Below, piece after piece: positions 10,453 through 22,090 of a stretch of DNA of 64,000 nucleotides; position 1 is the stretch's first letter, and each line of letters opens with the position of its first letter. Location of the stretch: contig JBQMRQ010000026.1 in assembly GCA_052174535.1 (NCBI GenBank), forward strand, positions 1 through 64,000, in the 5' to 3' direction. Source of the DNA: Arsenophonus sp052174535 (GTDB taxonomy: Bacteria; Pseudomonadota; Gammaproteobacteria; Enterobacterales; Enterobacteriaceae). The notes under the pieces are model-generated. The model did not search any database. It was given only the letters and a program-made list of their open reading frames with translations, and was not told the origin of the DNA. The translations under genes and the position numbers were made by a program.

Positions 10453-10469
10453 TATCTTCCAAGAAGATA
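10453..10469 (+). terminator. Possible suf operon terminator hairpin
   Basis: TATCTTC, loop CAA, GAAGATA forms a perfect 7-bp stem about 24 bases after the sufE stop. A short T run follows after five bases. The right arm resembles the end of other IS481 relics, so the hairpin may have arisen by the insertion. Confidence 0.35.
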
Positions 10470-10880
10470 GTATGGTTTTTGAATAACTCAGATTTAACTT
10501 TTAAATCCCCTTTATAAACCCGTAATAGAGCTTTACTACTCATTACTGATTAAGAGTAATGCCTGTGTTTTGCACAGGAAAATATATCGATGCAAGGTAA
10601 TCTCAAGCTCTTGACTAAAAATTAAAATATACCTTTTCGGTCCCTCTTTTTATGCGCCCATTAAATCACTTAATCATACAATTGATATGAGAATAATATC
10701 GACGGGTAACTTGGTATTCTATACCAAGTTCTTTACACAAACAGGCAATTTTTTGTTTTCCTGTGCTTAATGTTTTCTCAGATCAAAAGATGGTCTGTAA
10801 ATTCTTTACCATTATTTATAAGTACCTAATAAATAGCTATAGAATATACCAATTAAGATCAGATAAGAAGTGTCGATCCT
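10453..10880 (-). mobile_element. IS481-family relic a, transposase 3' half
   Basis: The reverse strand reads parts of the integrase-like catalytic domain: NNGKEFTDH (about 10789-10816) and KELGIEYQVTR (about 10703-10734), which correspond to the TDNG.EFTDR and LGIEHRL..PRHPQTNG region of IS481 transposases. The low-coordinate end (gatagtatgg...) recurs at 18.6 and 63.9 kb. The other half lies at 12830-13460 beyond an IS91 relic. Confidence 0.75.
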
Positions 10881-11139
10881 TAGATTTATTGCTTAATAAA
10901 TTTAATTACTCCTTAAGAGAGGTTAAAAGCCACCTTTTACCTAAAAGGTGATAAAATTGGTTTACTAAATCTCTAGTGTAAATTAAAATTTCATTGGAAT
11001 CTGTATTATTTGATATAATACACTATTTAGATAAATTAACCATATTTTTATCTTACATAACAATTATTTTCCATTTTATCTATTATTTTTTATAATAATT
11101 TTGTTACCTATTTACTAACTACGCATTAATAAAATAACC

Positions 11140-12640
11140 CGGGTGGGTCAACACGCAGAATATATTTATATGAATCTATACACAGGAATTTTTTCATCAG
11201 AACAACGAACCCCCGTTTTTTGTGAACCCTCCATCATCTATAACTCTTTATATACCTTCGGTAATAATGCGTCCTTGTTTATGATTTGATAAGAAACCAT
11301 GGTAATGCACCCATCTTAAATCTCTCGTCGGAATATGGCTAATATATAGTAGCTAATCATTTTTCCTAGACAAGATCTTTGCCGGTGTACCAACCTACTT
11401 AGTCTAGTAGACATAGTTATATCTATAAACATTCTCTACCTCAGTAATGCTGAAATTTTGATGCCGATACTGAGCTCATTTAAGGTGTAACGCTAGAGGT
11501 ATTTTATGCTATACTAAATTCATTTCATATTTTTAGTGAAATGTACTCACAGTAACATCCGTACTGTGACTCCTAAATAACGCCGTCACTGCTTCCTGAG
11601 GCAGATTGCCAAAGACCACAGGAAACCTGAAGATTTATCAGGTCATCTCTGTGATATAACACCCGGATGATAGCGCCTTGCCAGATTTATTCGACCACTC
11701 TTTCTTTTAAAAATAACTCATACTCTACAGCATGTTAATATCCATACTGCCATTAGTAATAAAGATATGGAAGATGCAGATGTTAATGAAATTGTCGATC
11801 ACAAATATACAAAGCGTAGAAAGAAGTAATTTCGATACCCTATTTGATCGCCTATTCTGATATAGCACGGATAGCGATGCGAAACAGAGCACTTGAATAG
11901 CGACGAGTTTTTATTAAAAAAGACTAAAGAAGATGGGCATAGTGAAAATAATATTCCCAGTCGCAATTGAATAAAACATGAAACTGATATGCTCTAACTA
12001 TTGCTCGGTAGTTTTAACGCCGCATAAACTGTAGAGTTTTAACTTACAGATTTAGTAAAAACCAGCTATGAGAAGATTTAAGAGGGGGTATAGTAGTTAG
12101 CCACCAAACACCCATAGCACAAGTGCTGCAGGCAAAGATCTGCTCAATACAGATAGACGTTGTTCACACGTTAACACTTTCATCCTGATTTTAAAGAAAT
12201 TTATTCCCAACTATCATGAATGATAAAAACTAATTTAGTTTAGTGGTATACATCCTAACTAAATTAGCCTCTAGGTATTTTATAAAATAAGTAGAAATTG
12301 TTATCCTGTCAGAATTCGTCAGATTTATTGGTCCAGTTATCTTTGTGTTTGTTCTAGGAGTGAAGAAGACAGTGATTATCCTAATTTCCTTATAGGTGAT
12401 GAATTCATTAGAAATTATACTTTTATGCATTGCCACTCACTGCATTGTATGCAGTATCATCGACTTAGTCTTGTGCACCGCTCAAAATCCAGGATAATTG
12501 TGACTAAAACGGATAATGTTTTCGTATCAAAAAATTAAGGAATGAGTTGGACGCATTGCTATCTGGCCTTTTGTTTAGATACCATAAAATTTAATCGATC
12601 TGTCATTATTTATTTCAAGAAGAGAAGATTTAAAGTAATT
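11140..12640 (-). mobile_element. IS91-family transposase relic, copy 1
   Basis: The reverse strand shows eroded pieces of an IS91-type (Y2 rolling-circle) transposase. LFRIAIRAI (about 11861-11887) matches the family block before the HTYGRQLNQHPHIH region, and the upstream cysteine-rich zone is visible as degenerate sequence. It aligns base by base with the forward copy at 53600-55180, for example over gcctgcagcacttgt and the aggaagcagtgac block. Many stops make it inactive. It lies between the two halves of an IS481 relic, so it probably inserted there. Ends are approximate. Confidence 0.65.
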
Positions 12641-12829
12641 TAAGTAAACAGGCGGTGTAATACGTAAAATACCGTGTTATTTTTTTGATTTAATAAATTT
12701 ATACTTTTTATAAGATTTACTTCAAAGTATCTAGTAGTCTAAATGAATTTCTAAAAATTAACATATAGTAAAATAAAAATAGTACCAGACAATGAAAATC
12801 CCCAAAGTAGCGTAGCACTGACACTTATA

Positions 12830-13460
12830 TCATAGTGCTCGCTCTAAGATAAATAAAACCTATCAAGTCAGACACTCTATACTTACAGAAAGATAACACT
12901 TAAAGTTTTTTAGCATTTAAGGAAGATATTTCATATCTACATGATAATCAGGATCGTAGATTTTTAAATGCTTTATGGTTTCGGATTCGGTTCTTTGCTA
13001 ACTCATATTTCACGCAAATTCTCTTCTGTATCTGCATAAAACGATAGATAAAAAATCAAGATATAACTAGATTTAAAAATTCGCATGGATGTATAGGATC
13101 TCCACTAGCACAGTAGATTAACCATAGAAAAAGTATTTTTCCAGAGAAACCGACTGCAACTTCTTGATTGATCGACAGCGTCATCGGAAAACCATGAGAA
13201 GTGTAATTGTAATCATTAATATGATCTCGTTTTTCTTCTTTAGAAACGATAAGTTCAAATATGAATAACACTCAGCAAAAGTAGATAAAACCCTACTCTT
13301 TACTGGCTTAAAGAGTAATACTAATTTAAATGTTGTAGTTGTTAAAGATAGATTTTAATTATCATTATATTTTGCTTTCAACTATATCTCTAAGTTACCC
13401 ATATTACAATGAATAGTGTTAGAAGATTAAGGTCTATATAATGATCTGGAACCAAATAGT
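12830..13460 (-). mobile_element. IS481-family relic a, transposase 5' half
   Basis: The reverse strand has YHVDMK near 12935, matching the YLHVDIK segment seen in copy b. The high end carries the shared terminal block with tctatataatgat (about 13435). It ends about 70 bases upstream of ldtE. With 10453-10880 it makes one IS481 element split by the IS91 relic. Confidence 0.7.
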
Positions 13461-13529
13461 TAACTATTGATATATTAAAGTGACCTTTATTTATCCGATG
13501 AATTTTATACGTTCCTTAGGAGAAAAAGT

Positions 13530-14450
13530 ATGAAGAAAATTCTATTTTTTATCAGCTTGTTGTTTTTAAGCTGGCTGACTTTTAATGTCAGTGCTATTGA
13601 ATACTCATTACCATCCACTACTACAGCACGCCTAATTGGAGAAAATAGTCATTATTTAGTAACTAATGATGGGCGTCCACTGGAAGCTATTGCAAGTGAA
13701 TTTCAGATAGGTTTGCTTAGCATGTTAGAAGCTAATCCAGGTACCGATCCTTATTTACCTAAATCTGGTAAAACATTGATTATTCCATCACAAATGTTAT
13801 TACCTGCAACTAAGCGTGATGGGATCATCGTTAATTTACCCGAATTACGACTGTATTATTTTCCAAAAGGAAGCAATAAAGTCATTGTTTATCCTATTGG
13901 TATAGGGCAATTAGGTGCCAATACGCCTAAAATGATAACAACAGTTAGTCAATTAATTAAAAATCCAACCTGGACACCGACACCGAGTATTCGTAAACGT
14001 TATGCTGCCAATGGTATTATTTTACCGACAGTATATCCAGCCGGACCTGATAATCCTATGGGTCTTTATGCCTTACGCTTATCTTATGATAAAGGACAAT
14101 ATTTTATCCATGGTACTAATGCAAATTTTGGTATTGGATTACGTGTTAGTTCCGGATGTATTCGTTTAAGACCTGAGCATATATCAGCATTATTTTCTTC
14201 TATATCGATAGGAACTCGTGTACAGGTAATTAATGAACCTATTAAGTACTCTAAAGAGCCAGATGAGAGCTATTACATCGAAGTTCATCAACCTTTATCT
14301 AAAAGGAAGTCTGAAAATCCGCAAACAATACCGTTAGTATATAGTAATGAGTTTAAGGCGTTTTTGCAAGAACCTGGTATTAGTCAAAAATTAGTTTCTA
14401 ACGCCATAGCACGTCGCTCAGGAATACCGATAAAGGTAAATAAGACTTAA
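13530..14450 (+). CDS. ldtE: L,D-transpeptidase (LdtE/YnhG type)
   Basis: This periplasmic enzyme makes or remodels peptidoglycan 3-3 links. It has 306 residues with a signal peptide at 1-22 ending in NVSA. A degenerate LysM-like region follows at about 40-90 (NDGRPLEAIASEF ... LIIPSQMLLP). The YkuD catalytic domain has His194 in FIHGTNANFGIG and nucleophile Cys210 in RVSSGCIR. The family also includes LdtA/B/C, which attach Lpp. The sequence and its place convergent to lpp fit LdtE (YnhG). The C-terminus is shorter than the 334-residue E. coli protein. TTAGGAG lies eight bases before the ATG. In E. coli it follows sufE directly. Confidence 0.9.
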   Translation: MKKILFFISLLFLSWLTFNVSAIEYSLPSTTTARLIGENSHYLVTNDGRPLEAIASEFQIGLLSMLEANPGTDPYLPKSGKTLIIPSQMLLPATKRDGIIVNLPELRLYYFPKGSNKVIVYPIGIGQLGANTPKMITTVSQLIKNPTWTPTPSIRKRYAANGIILPTVYPAGPDNPMGLYALRLSYDKGQYFIHGTNANFGIGLRVSSGCIRLRPEHISALFSSISIGTRVQVINEPIKYSKEPDESYYIEVHQPLSKRKSENPQTIPLVYSNEFKAFLQEPGISQKLVSNAIARRSGIPIKVNKT

Positions 14451-14561
14451 TTAATATTAAATGCCATAAATTATGAGTAAATTTACTATATTTTATATAA
14501 AAAGTATTTTACTAAAAAAAGATAATAGTAATACTAAAAATTAGTTACATATATTAAATAT

Positions 14562-14582
14562 AAGGCACCAATTGGGTGCCTT
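14562..14582. terminator. Bidirectional terminator between ldtE and lpp
   Basis: AAGGCACC, loop AATTG, GGTGCCTT is a perfect 8-bp stem between convergent genes, 36 bases past the lpp stop. Its high GC stands out from the flanks. The T tract is poor on both sides, but the position matches the E. coli lpp terminator. Confidence 0.8.
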
Positions 14583-14618
14583 ATTAGTATATCGAGATCC
14601 GTTATAAATATAATTGGA

Positions 14619-14855
14619 TTACTTTTTATAGTTATGAACTTGATTATCCAAACGTTGATTAGCACGATCAGCTTCATCTTTAGCAGTCTGAACATCAATA
14701 TGTAATGACTGAACGTCATTGGATAATTGATCAACTTTATCGTTTAACGTTTGTAAATCTGAAGACACTTTGTTAATTTGGCTACTGGTTGAACAACCTG
14801 CTAATAAACCAGAAGCTAGAACGATAGAGCCCAGTACAATTTTAGTACGCTTCAT
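14619..14855 (-). CDS. lpp: Major outer membrane (Braun) lipoprotein Lpp
   Basis: Lpp ties the outer membrane to peptidoglycan. The precursor has 78 residues, as in E. coli. The signal peptide ends with lipobox LAGC (Cys21, lipidated). The mature part is a heptad coiled coil with SSDLQTLNDKVDQLSNDVQ, and the C-terminal Lys78, which is linked to peptidoglycan by L,D-transpeptidases, is kept. The ribosome site and leader (AATCTAGAGGGTA) are almost identical to E. coli. The gene is convergent with ldtE. It is normally very highly expressed. Confidence 0.97.
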   Translation of the reverse strand: MKRTKIVLGSIVLASGLLAGCSTSSQINKVSSDLQTLNDKVDQLSNDVQSLHIDVQTAKDEADRANQRLDNQVHNYKK

Positions 14856-14904
14856 TATATTACCCTCTAGATTAGTTAATCTTCAAATAACAAGATAAGT
14901 ATTA
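14856..14904 (-). promoter_or_regulatory. lpp leader and -10 region
   Basis: On the minus strand TGTGTAATACTT (about 14897-14908) is the same -10 region as I recall for E. coli lpp. It is followed by GATTAACT and AATCTAGAGGG, the conserved leader and ribosome site. The -35 is not clear. Confidence 0.75.
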
Positions 14905-14908
14905 CACA

Positions 14909-15767
14909 TTCCTGGCAATACATATAATAAATTTCTATCTTTAATTTTAAATTATTAGATCTTTTTAAATTCTAAAAGAATTCTTACTTATTCTTATACT
15001 AGTACTTAATAGTATATTTTTACTTAAAATTTATAAGATTTTAATAAAATTAAAAAAAGATAATAATTTATTTGTTTTTCTTCGTTTTAGTTAAGCAGTT
15101 AACAACTTTTAATTATTTCATTGCGTTATTTTATTAATTATTTTACGCCAGGTATAAATAAAATTAACGATATATAATAGTTATTTTTATAAATATACAG
15201 ATTATGATCTTTTTAGCTGAAAATATTAATTTTGAGATAGTAGAATTCACTTAAATAAATACTCAATAGAAAAATGATTAATAAGTTTTTGATTGTAAAC
15301 TATAAATATTATAGATATTAGCGCTTTATTTAAAAATAAATTTCCAGTTATTTTATATAGATAACTATGTTATTATTAATAAAATTATAATATATAGATA
15401 TATAAATATTTTGTATCTCTTTTAGCACTAATACGCCTGAAACTATAGCAACAACATCACTTTTTTATCAAAATTATTTTCTAAAGCAAATTACTTATAA
15501 ATACATGATAGAAATTATCAACAGATGCAATTTCTTTGACTAATTTTGGAATATAACGCCTTTAAATAAAAAATTGATTGGAAATTTTTTAATTAAGTTC
15601 TTAAAGAGAGAATCAGGACAATCATAAATAGTCATCATAATTTATCGGTTCAATAGGATATTTGCATATTACACTTTGCAATATATAGCATGATCACATC
15701 AGTATTGTCATAAATAACATTAATAATATCCCCCCACTTCGGAACGAGTAGGGGGTTAGGTTTTGAG
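14909..15767. other. AT-rich non-coding stretch upstream of lpp
   Basis: In E. coli pykF lies upstream of lpp. I see no trace of it, no long frame and no RNA. A GC-rich palindrome stands at the far end, just before an IS1595 relic. Confidence 0.45.
15730..15755. repeat. GC-rich palindrome 1
   Basis: A run of six C faces a run of five G across a short spacer (CCCCCAC ... GTAGGGGG), inside strongly AT-rich DNA. It lies about 13 bases before an IS1595 terminus and serves no visible gene. Similar C/G palindromes occur near 35545, 42476 and 50922. Confidence 0.5.
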
Positions 15768-16175
15768 GCTATATTGGCAAAGGTTATTATAGAAATCTTT
15801 TATACTGTAAGAAGAATTTTCGCTAAAGCGGTTTCCATAAAAAATAAACAGTTATAAAGATCAAAGAGATTCTTCCTAATTCCATTCTAAGATAAAGTTC
15901 AATCTTATTAGTTAGCTTAATTACAATCTATCAGATGACGCTGATTCATGTATTAAAACAACTTATTTCGCTTTATGTTCTACCGTATTGTCATAATGAA
16001 CATGTTATTTGTGCTAAGGACATTCATTAATGTTACAATGATATCATTGCATAATTCCAGATTATAGAAAAATATTTAACAATCGTATTAGAAGTTCTCT
16101 GACGAAACTACATCATAAGAATAAATGGTTTAGTTATCTTCGGATGTATGCTGAATAGTTTTACATTACGGACCT
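15768..16175 (+). mobile_element. IS1595-family relic 1 (5' part)
   Basis: It starts with the terminal repeat ggctatattggcaaagg. Forward reading near 16119 gives HHKNKWFSYL, the block after the zinc-finger part of IS1595/ISXO2-type transposases (LARLHHKDKW). Similarity to the other copies stops near 16175, so the 3' half is gone. Confidence 0.7.
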
Positions 16176-18599
16176 AAATTTAATAAAGAACTATTTTAAT
16201 CCAGTTCACATACCATTTTAACATGACAACTCTGAACAGTTATTAGTTGTATACAGCCATTAAATAATTACGCTTCTTAAACAATAAGTACACTATCTCT
16301 AGATGCATCCGGCATTTATTACTATGCTGTATATAACCAACAAAACATAATCTGTTGCTTTATTTAAGTAAATATATAATAATCGCGATCAAATTGATTA
16401 ACGCGAATTATTTTTCATACATTAACTTATTTTGACGCAAAGCTATCTCTACCTCCTAAGAGGTTATTCGAATACCACTCTTTTCAAACAAAAGATAATT
16501 ACGTAATGAATGGCGTAATAGCGCTAGAGATTATACCGTATAATAATCTTTAATTAAGCTATAAATTTACTTCTGTTAGTTAATGATCTCAATCATTTTA
16601 AAAATACCTAGATCAAATAACTAGGCATAATAATCGGTGATTAAATTAAATTATTTAAATTGCATATTTTCAATTGCATTTACTTAATCTTTTAAATTAT
16701 TTAAATTAATTACTGCGTTTGACCTTATTCAACTTATTCAGTCAAATATAAGTTAATAAAATTAACGTTAATAATCCTTCAGATATAAAAGATTTATATC
16801 AACTTTTTACTACGTCCCGCAATTTATTGTAAGTCAATAACCACTAAAATACACTGATGACAAAAATTAATTACGTCAAAAATTAAATAAGAAATCTTTG
16901 GAGTAATTTTTGATCCAACCCCCTTCTCTACCGCTATGCATAAAGGTACCAACCGTTTCAGTAGATTTACTAAAATACAACAAGATTAAATCAGGAATTA
17001 TAAAATAGTAAATATCGCCATAATTGGCGACTTATCAGAATCGTTGTCGCTAAAGAACGTTGTTACTAACTTATCAAATCAAATATTCTGACAAAAGCCG
17101 TTCTAGTTGATAAGTTTAAGTTAGCAAAATTTCTTCATTTTAATATAGCTATTCATCTTCTGCTTAATCTTTATTACTATTATTATTTCTCTATCAGTTA
17201 ATGGTAAATTATCTTTAATGACAAAGCTTCACAATTATGGATCATACGTAATTTAGCTTTCCATAGATCATTGGCAGTACACCCCCCATCACAACTAAAA
17301 CAAAAAACAGATTTGGTGCTCATAAAATGATGATTATCATTTTGTAAAAATGAATTATTCTTAATCGATGTAGACAATTAAGCGAAATACGAATCTTTTT
17401 TTAATTTTTAATTATTCAAATCAACCCACCTTGTCAAGTGGGATTATTAACAAATTTAAATAATTTACTTTGATCTGCTAGTGAAATAGTTATTCAAATA
17501 CTCTCCTCCCTTCAGAGTAAAATATCCTAATTGAAAAATCTTTTCGAGCTTATAAATACTAACTTCACGAAAAGCATCAACTAATTTACCTTAGCTTATT
17601 TCACCATTAAGCGCTCAGTGTTGAGAACAGTAACAGCCAATAAAAGATCAGACGCTCAAAAGGAATGTTATTGAAAATTATTTCTCCGCGCTAGGTACTA
17701 ATTTCAGAACAGTCTAAAAATTTATTCATAATTCATCCTTTCAGATAGACTTAACATACCATAACGTAAATATAGCATTCCAGATCAGCATAGGGTGTTA
17801 TTATCAACAATAAGTATACTCTAAAATAAATAACGCTAGAAAATCTTTATTTTGTAACTGACAGTTTTGTATATAATCATGAAAAATCTGTATATTTCTT
17901 TTACTAACTATTTAAAAATTAAATTTTCTAGTTATTGATATATTTTTTCTGATAATAATGAATTTACAGGTGTAAGTTAACGTTTGTAGTGTTGTTGAAT
18001 ATTAGGTGCATCCCTAATATAAAAGCTATCTAATAGAAAATTATTATCACTAACTCATTCTAATTATAAAAATAAAACATGACAGAAATATGCCACTTAA
18101 ATTACTCATATCCACTAGAGTTTTATTGCAAATTTTTGTTAACTGATTTATTTAATAACTTCATAAAACAACACTAAATCAACGGTTCTTATTCCTATTA
18201 AATATTAATCAATCTCTTGAACAGGAGAGTGAATAAATTGCATATTTTATCTTATTTTCAGACAAGAATTTAGCGTGTTCAAGCATTGTCACTGACATAG
18301 CATAAATAATAACTTAAAGCTCCATCGCAGAAAACTTATTAGCAAAAACCTTTTCTAACCCACCCGTGTCTAAATAGTTTTAAAGACTTATTAAGCAAAA
18401 AATTAAATAAAAGCTTTAGATCCTAACAAATATATCAGATACACGTATATTCCCTTTTGTTATAGAATAAATATTCTGCATAAACTTATCTGCAATATCA
18501 TTAAATTACGATTTACCATGAAATATCCTGATACTACTATTATAAAACTTAATCAACATTGACGATATAAATATCTATTTAATAAATAGATTTATTAAA
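16176..18599. other. Unrecognised eroded sequence, 2.4 kb
   Basis: There is no open frame above about 60 codons and I recognised no family match on either strand. Local AT-palindromes such as tttaaattatttaaatt (16650-16700) are simple sequence. A palindrome at 17324-17343 resembles part of a Fur box but precedes no gene. It is probably the remains of several ancestral genes. Confidence 0.4.
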
Positions 18600-19431
18600 T
18601 ATCACATCATCCTGAAAGATAGTATGTTTTTTAAATAATTTAGGTTTAATCTAAAACCAATCTTTCATAGACTGCAATAGATTTTGACTATCTAATACTA
18701 ATTATAATAATTATTAATTTTATACCCAAACATATTGATATAGAGTGATCTTAAATCTTTAATCAAAATTGAAATAATGAATTTGCAGTTATATTCTATA
18801 ACACCCATTAAAATTATTAAACCACATCATTTACTTTAGGATGCATCGGCGGGGATAATTCGATATTCTATATCAAACTATACACAAATGATCGAATTCA
18901 TATTTTCTAGTAGTTGACACCTTTCAGATCAAAAAGGCAGTCTATAAATTTTTGCTATTGTTTATAAGTACCCGATAGATAACCATAGAGATGAGACATG
19001 GTTGGCTAAGATCACGTAATAAAGGTCAAGCGTTAATTATGATCTTGTTATTGTAAAGATAATAAAAACTCATCGATAGCTTCATACCTATAAAAAGATA
19101 ACATCATGAAGTTTTGTTTAGAATTTACGGAAGATATTTATATCTACGTGCAGATAATCAAATGCATAGCTTTAAACACTTTATATTTCAGATTCTGCGC
19201 TTCTTTTCCTGTCTAGTTTTACAAAAATTTCCTATTGTGGTATGAGAAAATGGCGCCTGCATAAAGAACGATGCAAGCTAGGTCGAGATAGAACGGAATT
19301 CAAAATTCTTATTTATCTACTAACAGATAAATAAATGAAAGAAAACTATTTTTCACAAAAAATAACTACGCTCTAATGCACTGGTAACAGCATCGTCAGA
19401 AACCAATTAGAAATATGATATGTGATCATTA
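18600..19431 (-). mobile_element. IS481-family relic b, transposase 3' part
   Basis: The reverse strand reads YLHVDI at about 19139-19156, the start of the integrase catalytic domain, with the degenerate NNGKEFTD-type block downstream near 18930-18965. The element is cut at 19432 by an IS1595 copy and resumes at 21839. The sequence flanking the cut is repeated on the other side (TGATCATTAA), the expected target duplication. Confidence 0.75.
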
Positions 19432-21838
19432 AGCTATGTTTGTAACAGTTATTGATGGATCCATCTATACTATATAAAAGATTTTCGCTATAGCGGTTAG
19501 CATGAAAAACAAGCAGTCATGAAAGATTAAAGAAACTTTCCTTTACCCCTATCCAAGATAAAGCTGCATCTCATTAGTTGGCTCGGTGACAATATATTAG
19601 ATGATATCGATCTATGCATTGAATCAACTCATTCCATTTTTATCACCACTCATATTGTCACAGTAAGCATATTATCTTCTGGGGAACATTGATTAGGGTT
19701 AGAGCGATCTCATTAAAAATCTCCAATTATAGAAAAATATTTAACAATCTTACTAGAAGTCTTATAGCAAAACTACATCATAAGGATAAATGCTTTAGTT
19801 ATCTTCAATGTACGTTGAGTATCTTGACTATACAGGGTAATCAAAACAAACAGTCATTAATTTAAAATTATGGTTATTTCTAGTGCATGAAGTTTCAAAG
19901 AAAATAAGGAATGTCTTCCTTATAATTGATTTTGTAAATAATTTTAATAAAAAAAGATATGATATGCCATAAAATTTATCCTACAGATATTCATAAAATT
20001 AGATATCACTTCTAATTTTTACATCAACTTAGTCGTAATAGTGGTAGATAGCTGATAGTACTACTGTTGAGGGGGAAGCTTAAAATCTATGCTACGACAA
20101 GATACTGACGCGCTATCCTTACCATTATCCGTAACGATTATGTAATACAACAAACTATACAGACGAGTATTTTAGAATGTTAAGATTAAAATCTAAGATC
20201 AGGGAATCGCAGCGGCAACGGGAGAATATCTTTGACAACTCATTGATAACATCTTATTTAAAGTGTATAAAAAACGTTAAAAAGCTTCTACTATACCTTA
20301 CCGGCAAGTCATCCTCCACCAAAAATTTTTATGAAGCTTTTGGGCGATTTCTTGGTAAAAACGCATTATTTCTCTGTTAGTAACATCAGAAGACTGAAAC
20401 AGCAATAGCTTAAAGAATACAGATAATGGTAGCTGCATGATTTAACAATATACGCTATGTTTATTTCTTGTCTTAAGACATATGTTATTCTGTTATACAG
20501 CTGAATACCTTTATCTGTTTATTAATTATTAAGTCAGTTAATATGAACATAAGGAGCTTATTGTAGTCAAAGATGGTTATCAAAATTAGAAACAAGCTGA
20601 GAATAACTTTTCAATGACTTGGAATTCCGTAGATTAACCATACCTCATAGACTCTTGCTAAGGATGGCACGGCGCTATTAGTTTTTTGAATTCAATAGAA
20701 AAATATTCTTAGCATACAAGCACTAACGAACTTATTAGGTATCATAAAATAACTAACATCCTCCTTAACTTCATAAATCCATGTAACTAAAAGTTAAGAC
20801 TGTGTAAGCTTGCAAGAAGATCTGGCTAGCATAAGCTATAATAATACTAATAAAGCTCTTGATATTTTGTTGGCAAGGTTTTAGCGTATTCTGGAGTGAT
20901 AAAGAAGCTGCAGAAAGATTTGAGAAGAATGGCTGGCATTCTATGCTTCTAGTCAGCGCGCTGGGGAGTCAATAAGAACGAGAAATTCGATTGAGTCGGA
21001 TTTTGTGATAGTGAGGATACGAAGCTGACGCGCGAAGCACTGTAGTTAAAAATAACCCTTTAATGATATTTAAGAGATGCTATAGTTTGCGTAGAAAAGT
21101 AAAACTGGCTAATGGAATTAAACTGCTGACTCTATAGGTAAATAATGTTCAATTTAAGGATGGATAAGAGATTCATGAAGTGTCAGAGTACAGGTTCATG
21201 TCATATACTAAATTTGTTAATAACTAATTAATTTTGAAACAACATTAAAATGGTATTACGACTTCCTGTGAGCTAGCGAGAGCAAACATGAGTGTATTTA
21301 TGTTGTATTCTTTGACATCGAAATCATTTTTCCATAAACCCTTTAAAGGGGAGTGGTTATTTCCCACATAGGAAAAATAGAAAATGCGGGAGGAGAGTAG
21401 GAGATAAAAGAAAAGAACAAATCGAGATCTTAATTGATCCTAGATTGAAAAGGTCATGTAAGAGATGAGATTACTAAAGAGTTTAATGCAGAGTGTATTA
21501 TCTGTATTCTTTAGCCAATTTATAGATAAATAATGCATCCTTATGCTCGTATTGAGATAAATGGTGTAAAACCTTTGCTAGGGAGGCATAAAATTACTCG
21601 GTATCATTAAATAACGTTTATTATTAATGATTTATTAGTAATAAATTCCACATGCAAAATGCAATATTATACCAGCCGATTAAAAGAATAAGTAATTAGA
21701 TACTCTCATGGGGATAAAGTCGTTTTATCTATCAAATTTTCTGGCTGAAAAAGATTGTTTTAAATCATAACAATCGAATATACAATCATGACTACAAATT
21801 GCTCTGCGAGCAAAGCTAGAACCTTTCCCAATATAGCT
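19432..21838 (+). mobile_element. IS1595-family relic 2, split by IS256 copy B
   Basis: The left terminus is gctatgtttgtaac and the right terminus is aacctttcccaatatagc. Forward reading near 19770-19800 gives HHKDKCFSYL. A block near 21380-21450 matches the KRGR..RK.E...LIARD part of the transposase as seen in relic 6. The copy is interrupted from about 19890 to 21235 by an IS256 element; without it the length is about 1.06 kb, a normal size for the family. It sits inside IS481 relic b with a 10-bp direct repeat on each side. It is inactive. Confidence 0.75.
19890..21235 (+). mobile_element. IS256-family transposase relic, copy B
   Basis: An open run of 67 codons at 20177-20380 is a surviving piece of the transposase, with KIRESQRQRENIFDNSL and YEAFGRFLGKNALFL matching the family's K.RDR..R..FDNSLLP and D..EAL..LLGK segments. 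Near 20980 a degenerate IESDF..VR segment corresponds to the NPIESTFATVR motif close to the C-terminus. Frameshifts elsewhere make it inactive. It lies within IS1595 relic 2, so it is the youngest layer here. Confidence 0.8.
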
Positions 21839-22090
21839 GATCATTAACATGATTTCGTTTTTATCATTTTAGTAAATTAAATACAAATATGCTTTAGTAC
21901 TTAGTTAAAGTAGATTCAGGCTCTTTATTAGCCTGAATGGCAGTTCTGATTTTACGTGTTGTAGTTACTATGACGATTGAGGTTTATAACCATAATATTT
22001 TGTTATCAATTATATCTATCAGTAGCTATCTTGTCATGAACAGAGCTATATGCCGAGTAGTATATAATAATTCTGGACAAAACAGTTTAA
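21839..22090 (-). mobile_element. IS481-family relic b, 5' end
   Basis: This is the remainder of the IS481 copy after the IS1595 insertion. It starts with tgatcattaacatgatttcg, which is continuous in the uninterrupted copies near 13215 and 55885. It ends with the shared terminal block containing tatataataattctgg. Confidence 0.7.

Noticed and set aside
17324..17343. Fur-box-like palindrome AAAATGATGATTATCATTT
   Set aside because: The half-site spacing does not fit the 19-bp consensus and no gene lies downstream on either strand.
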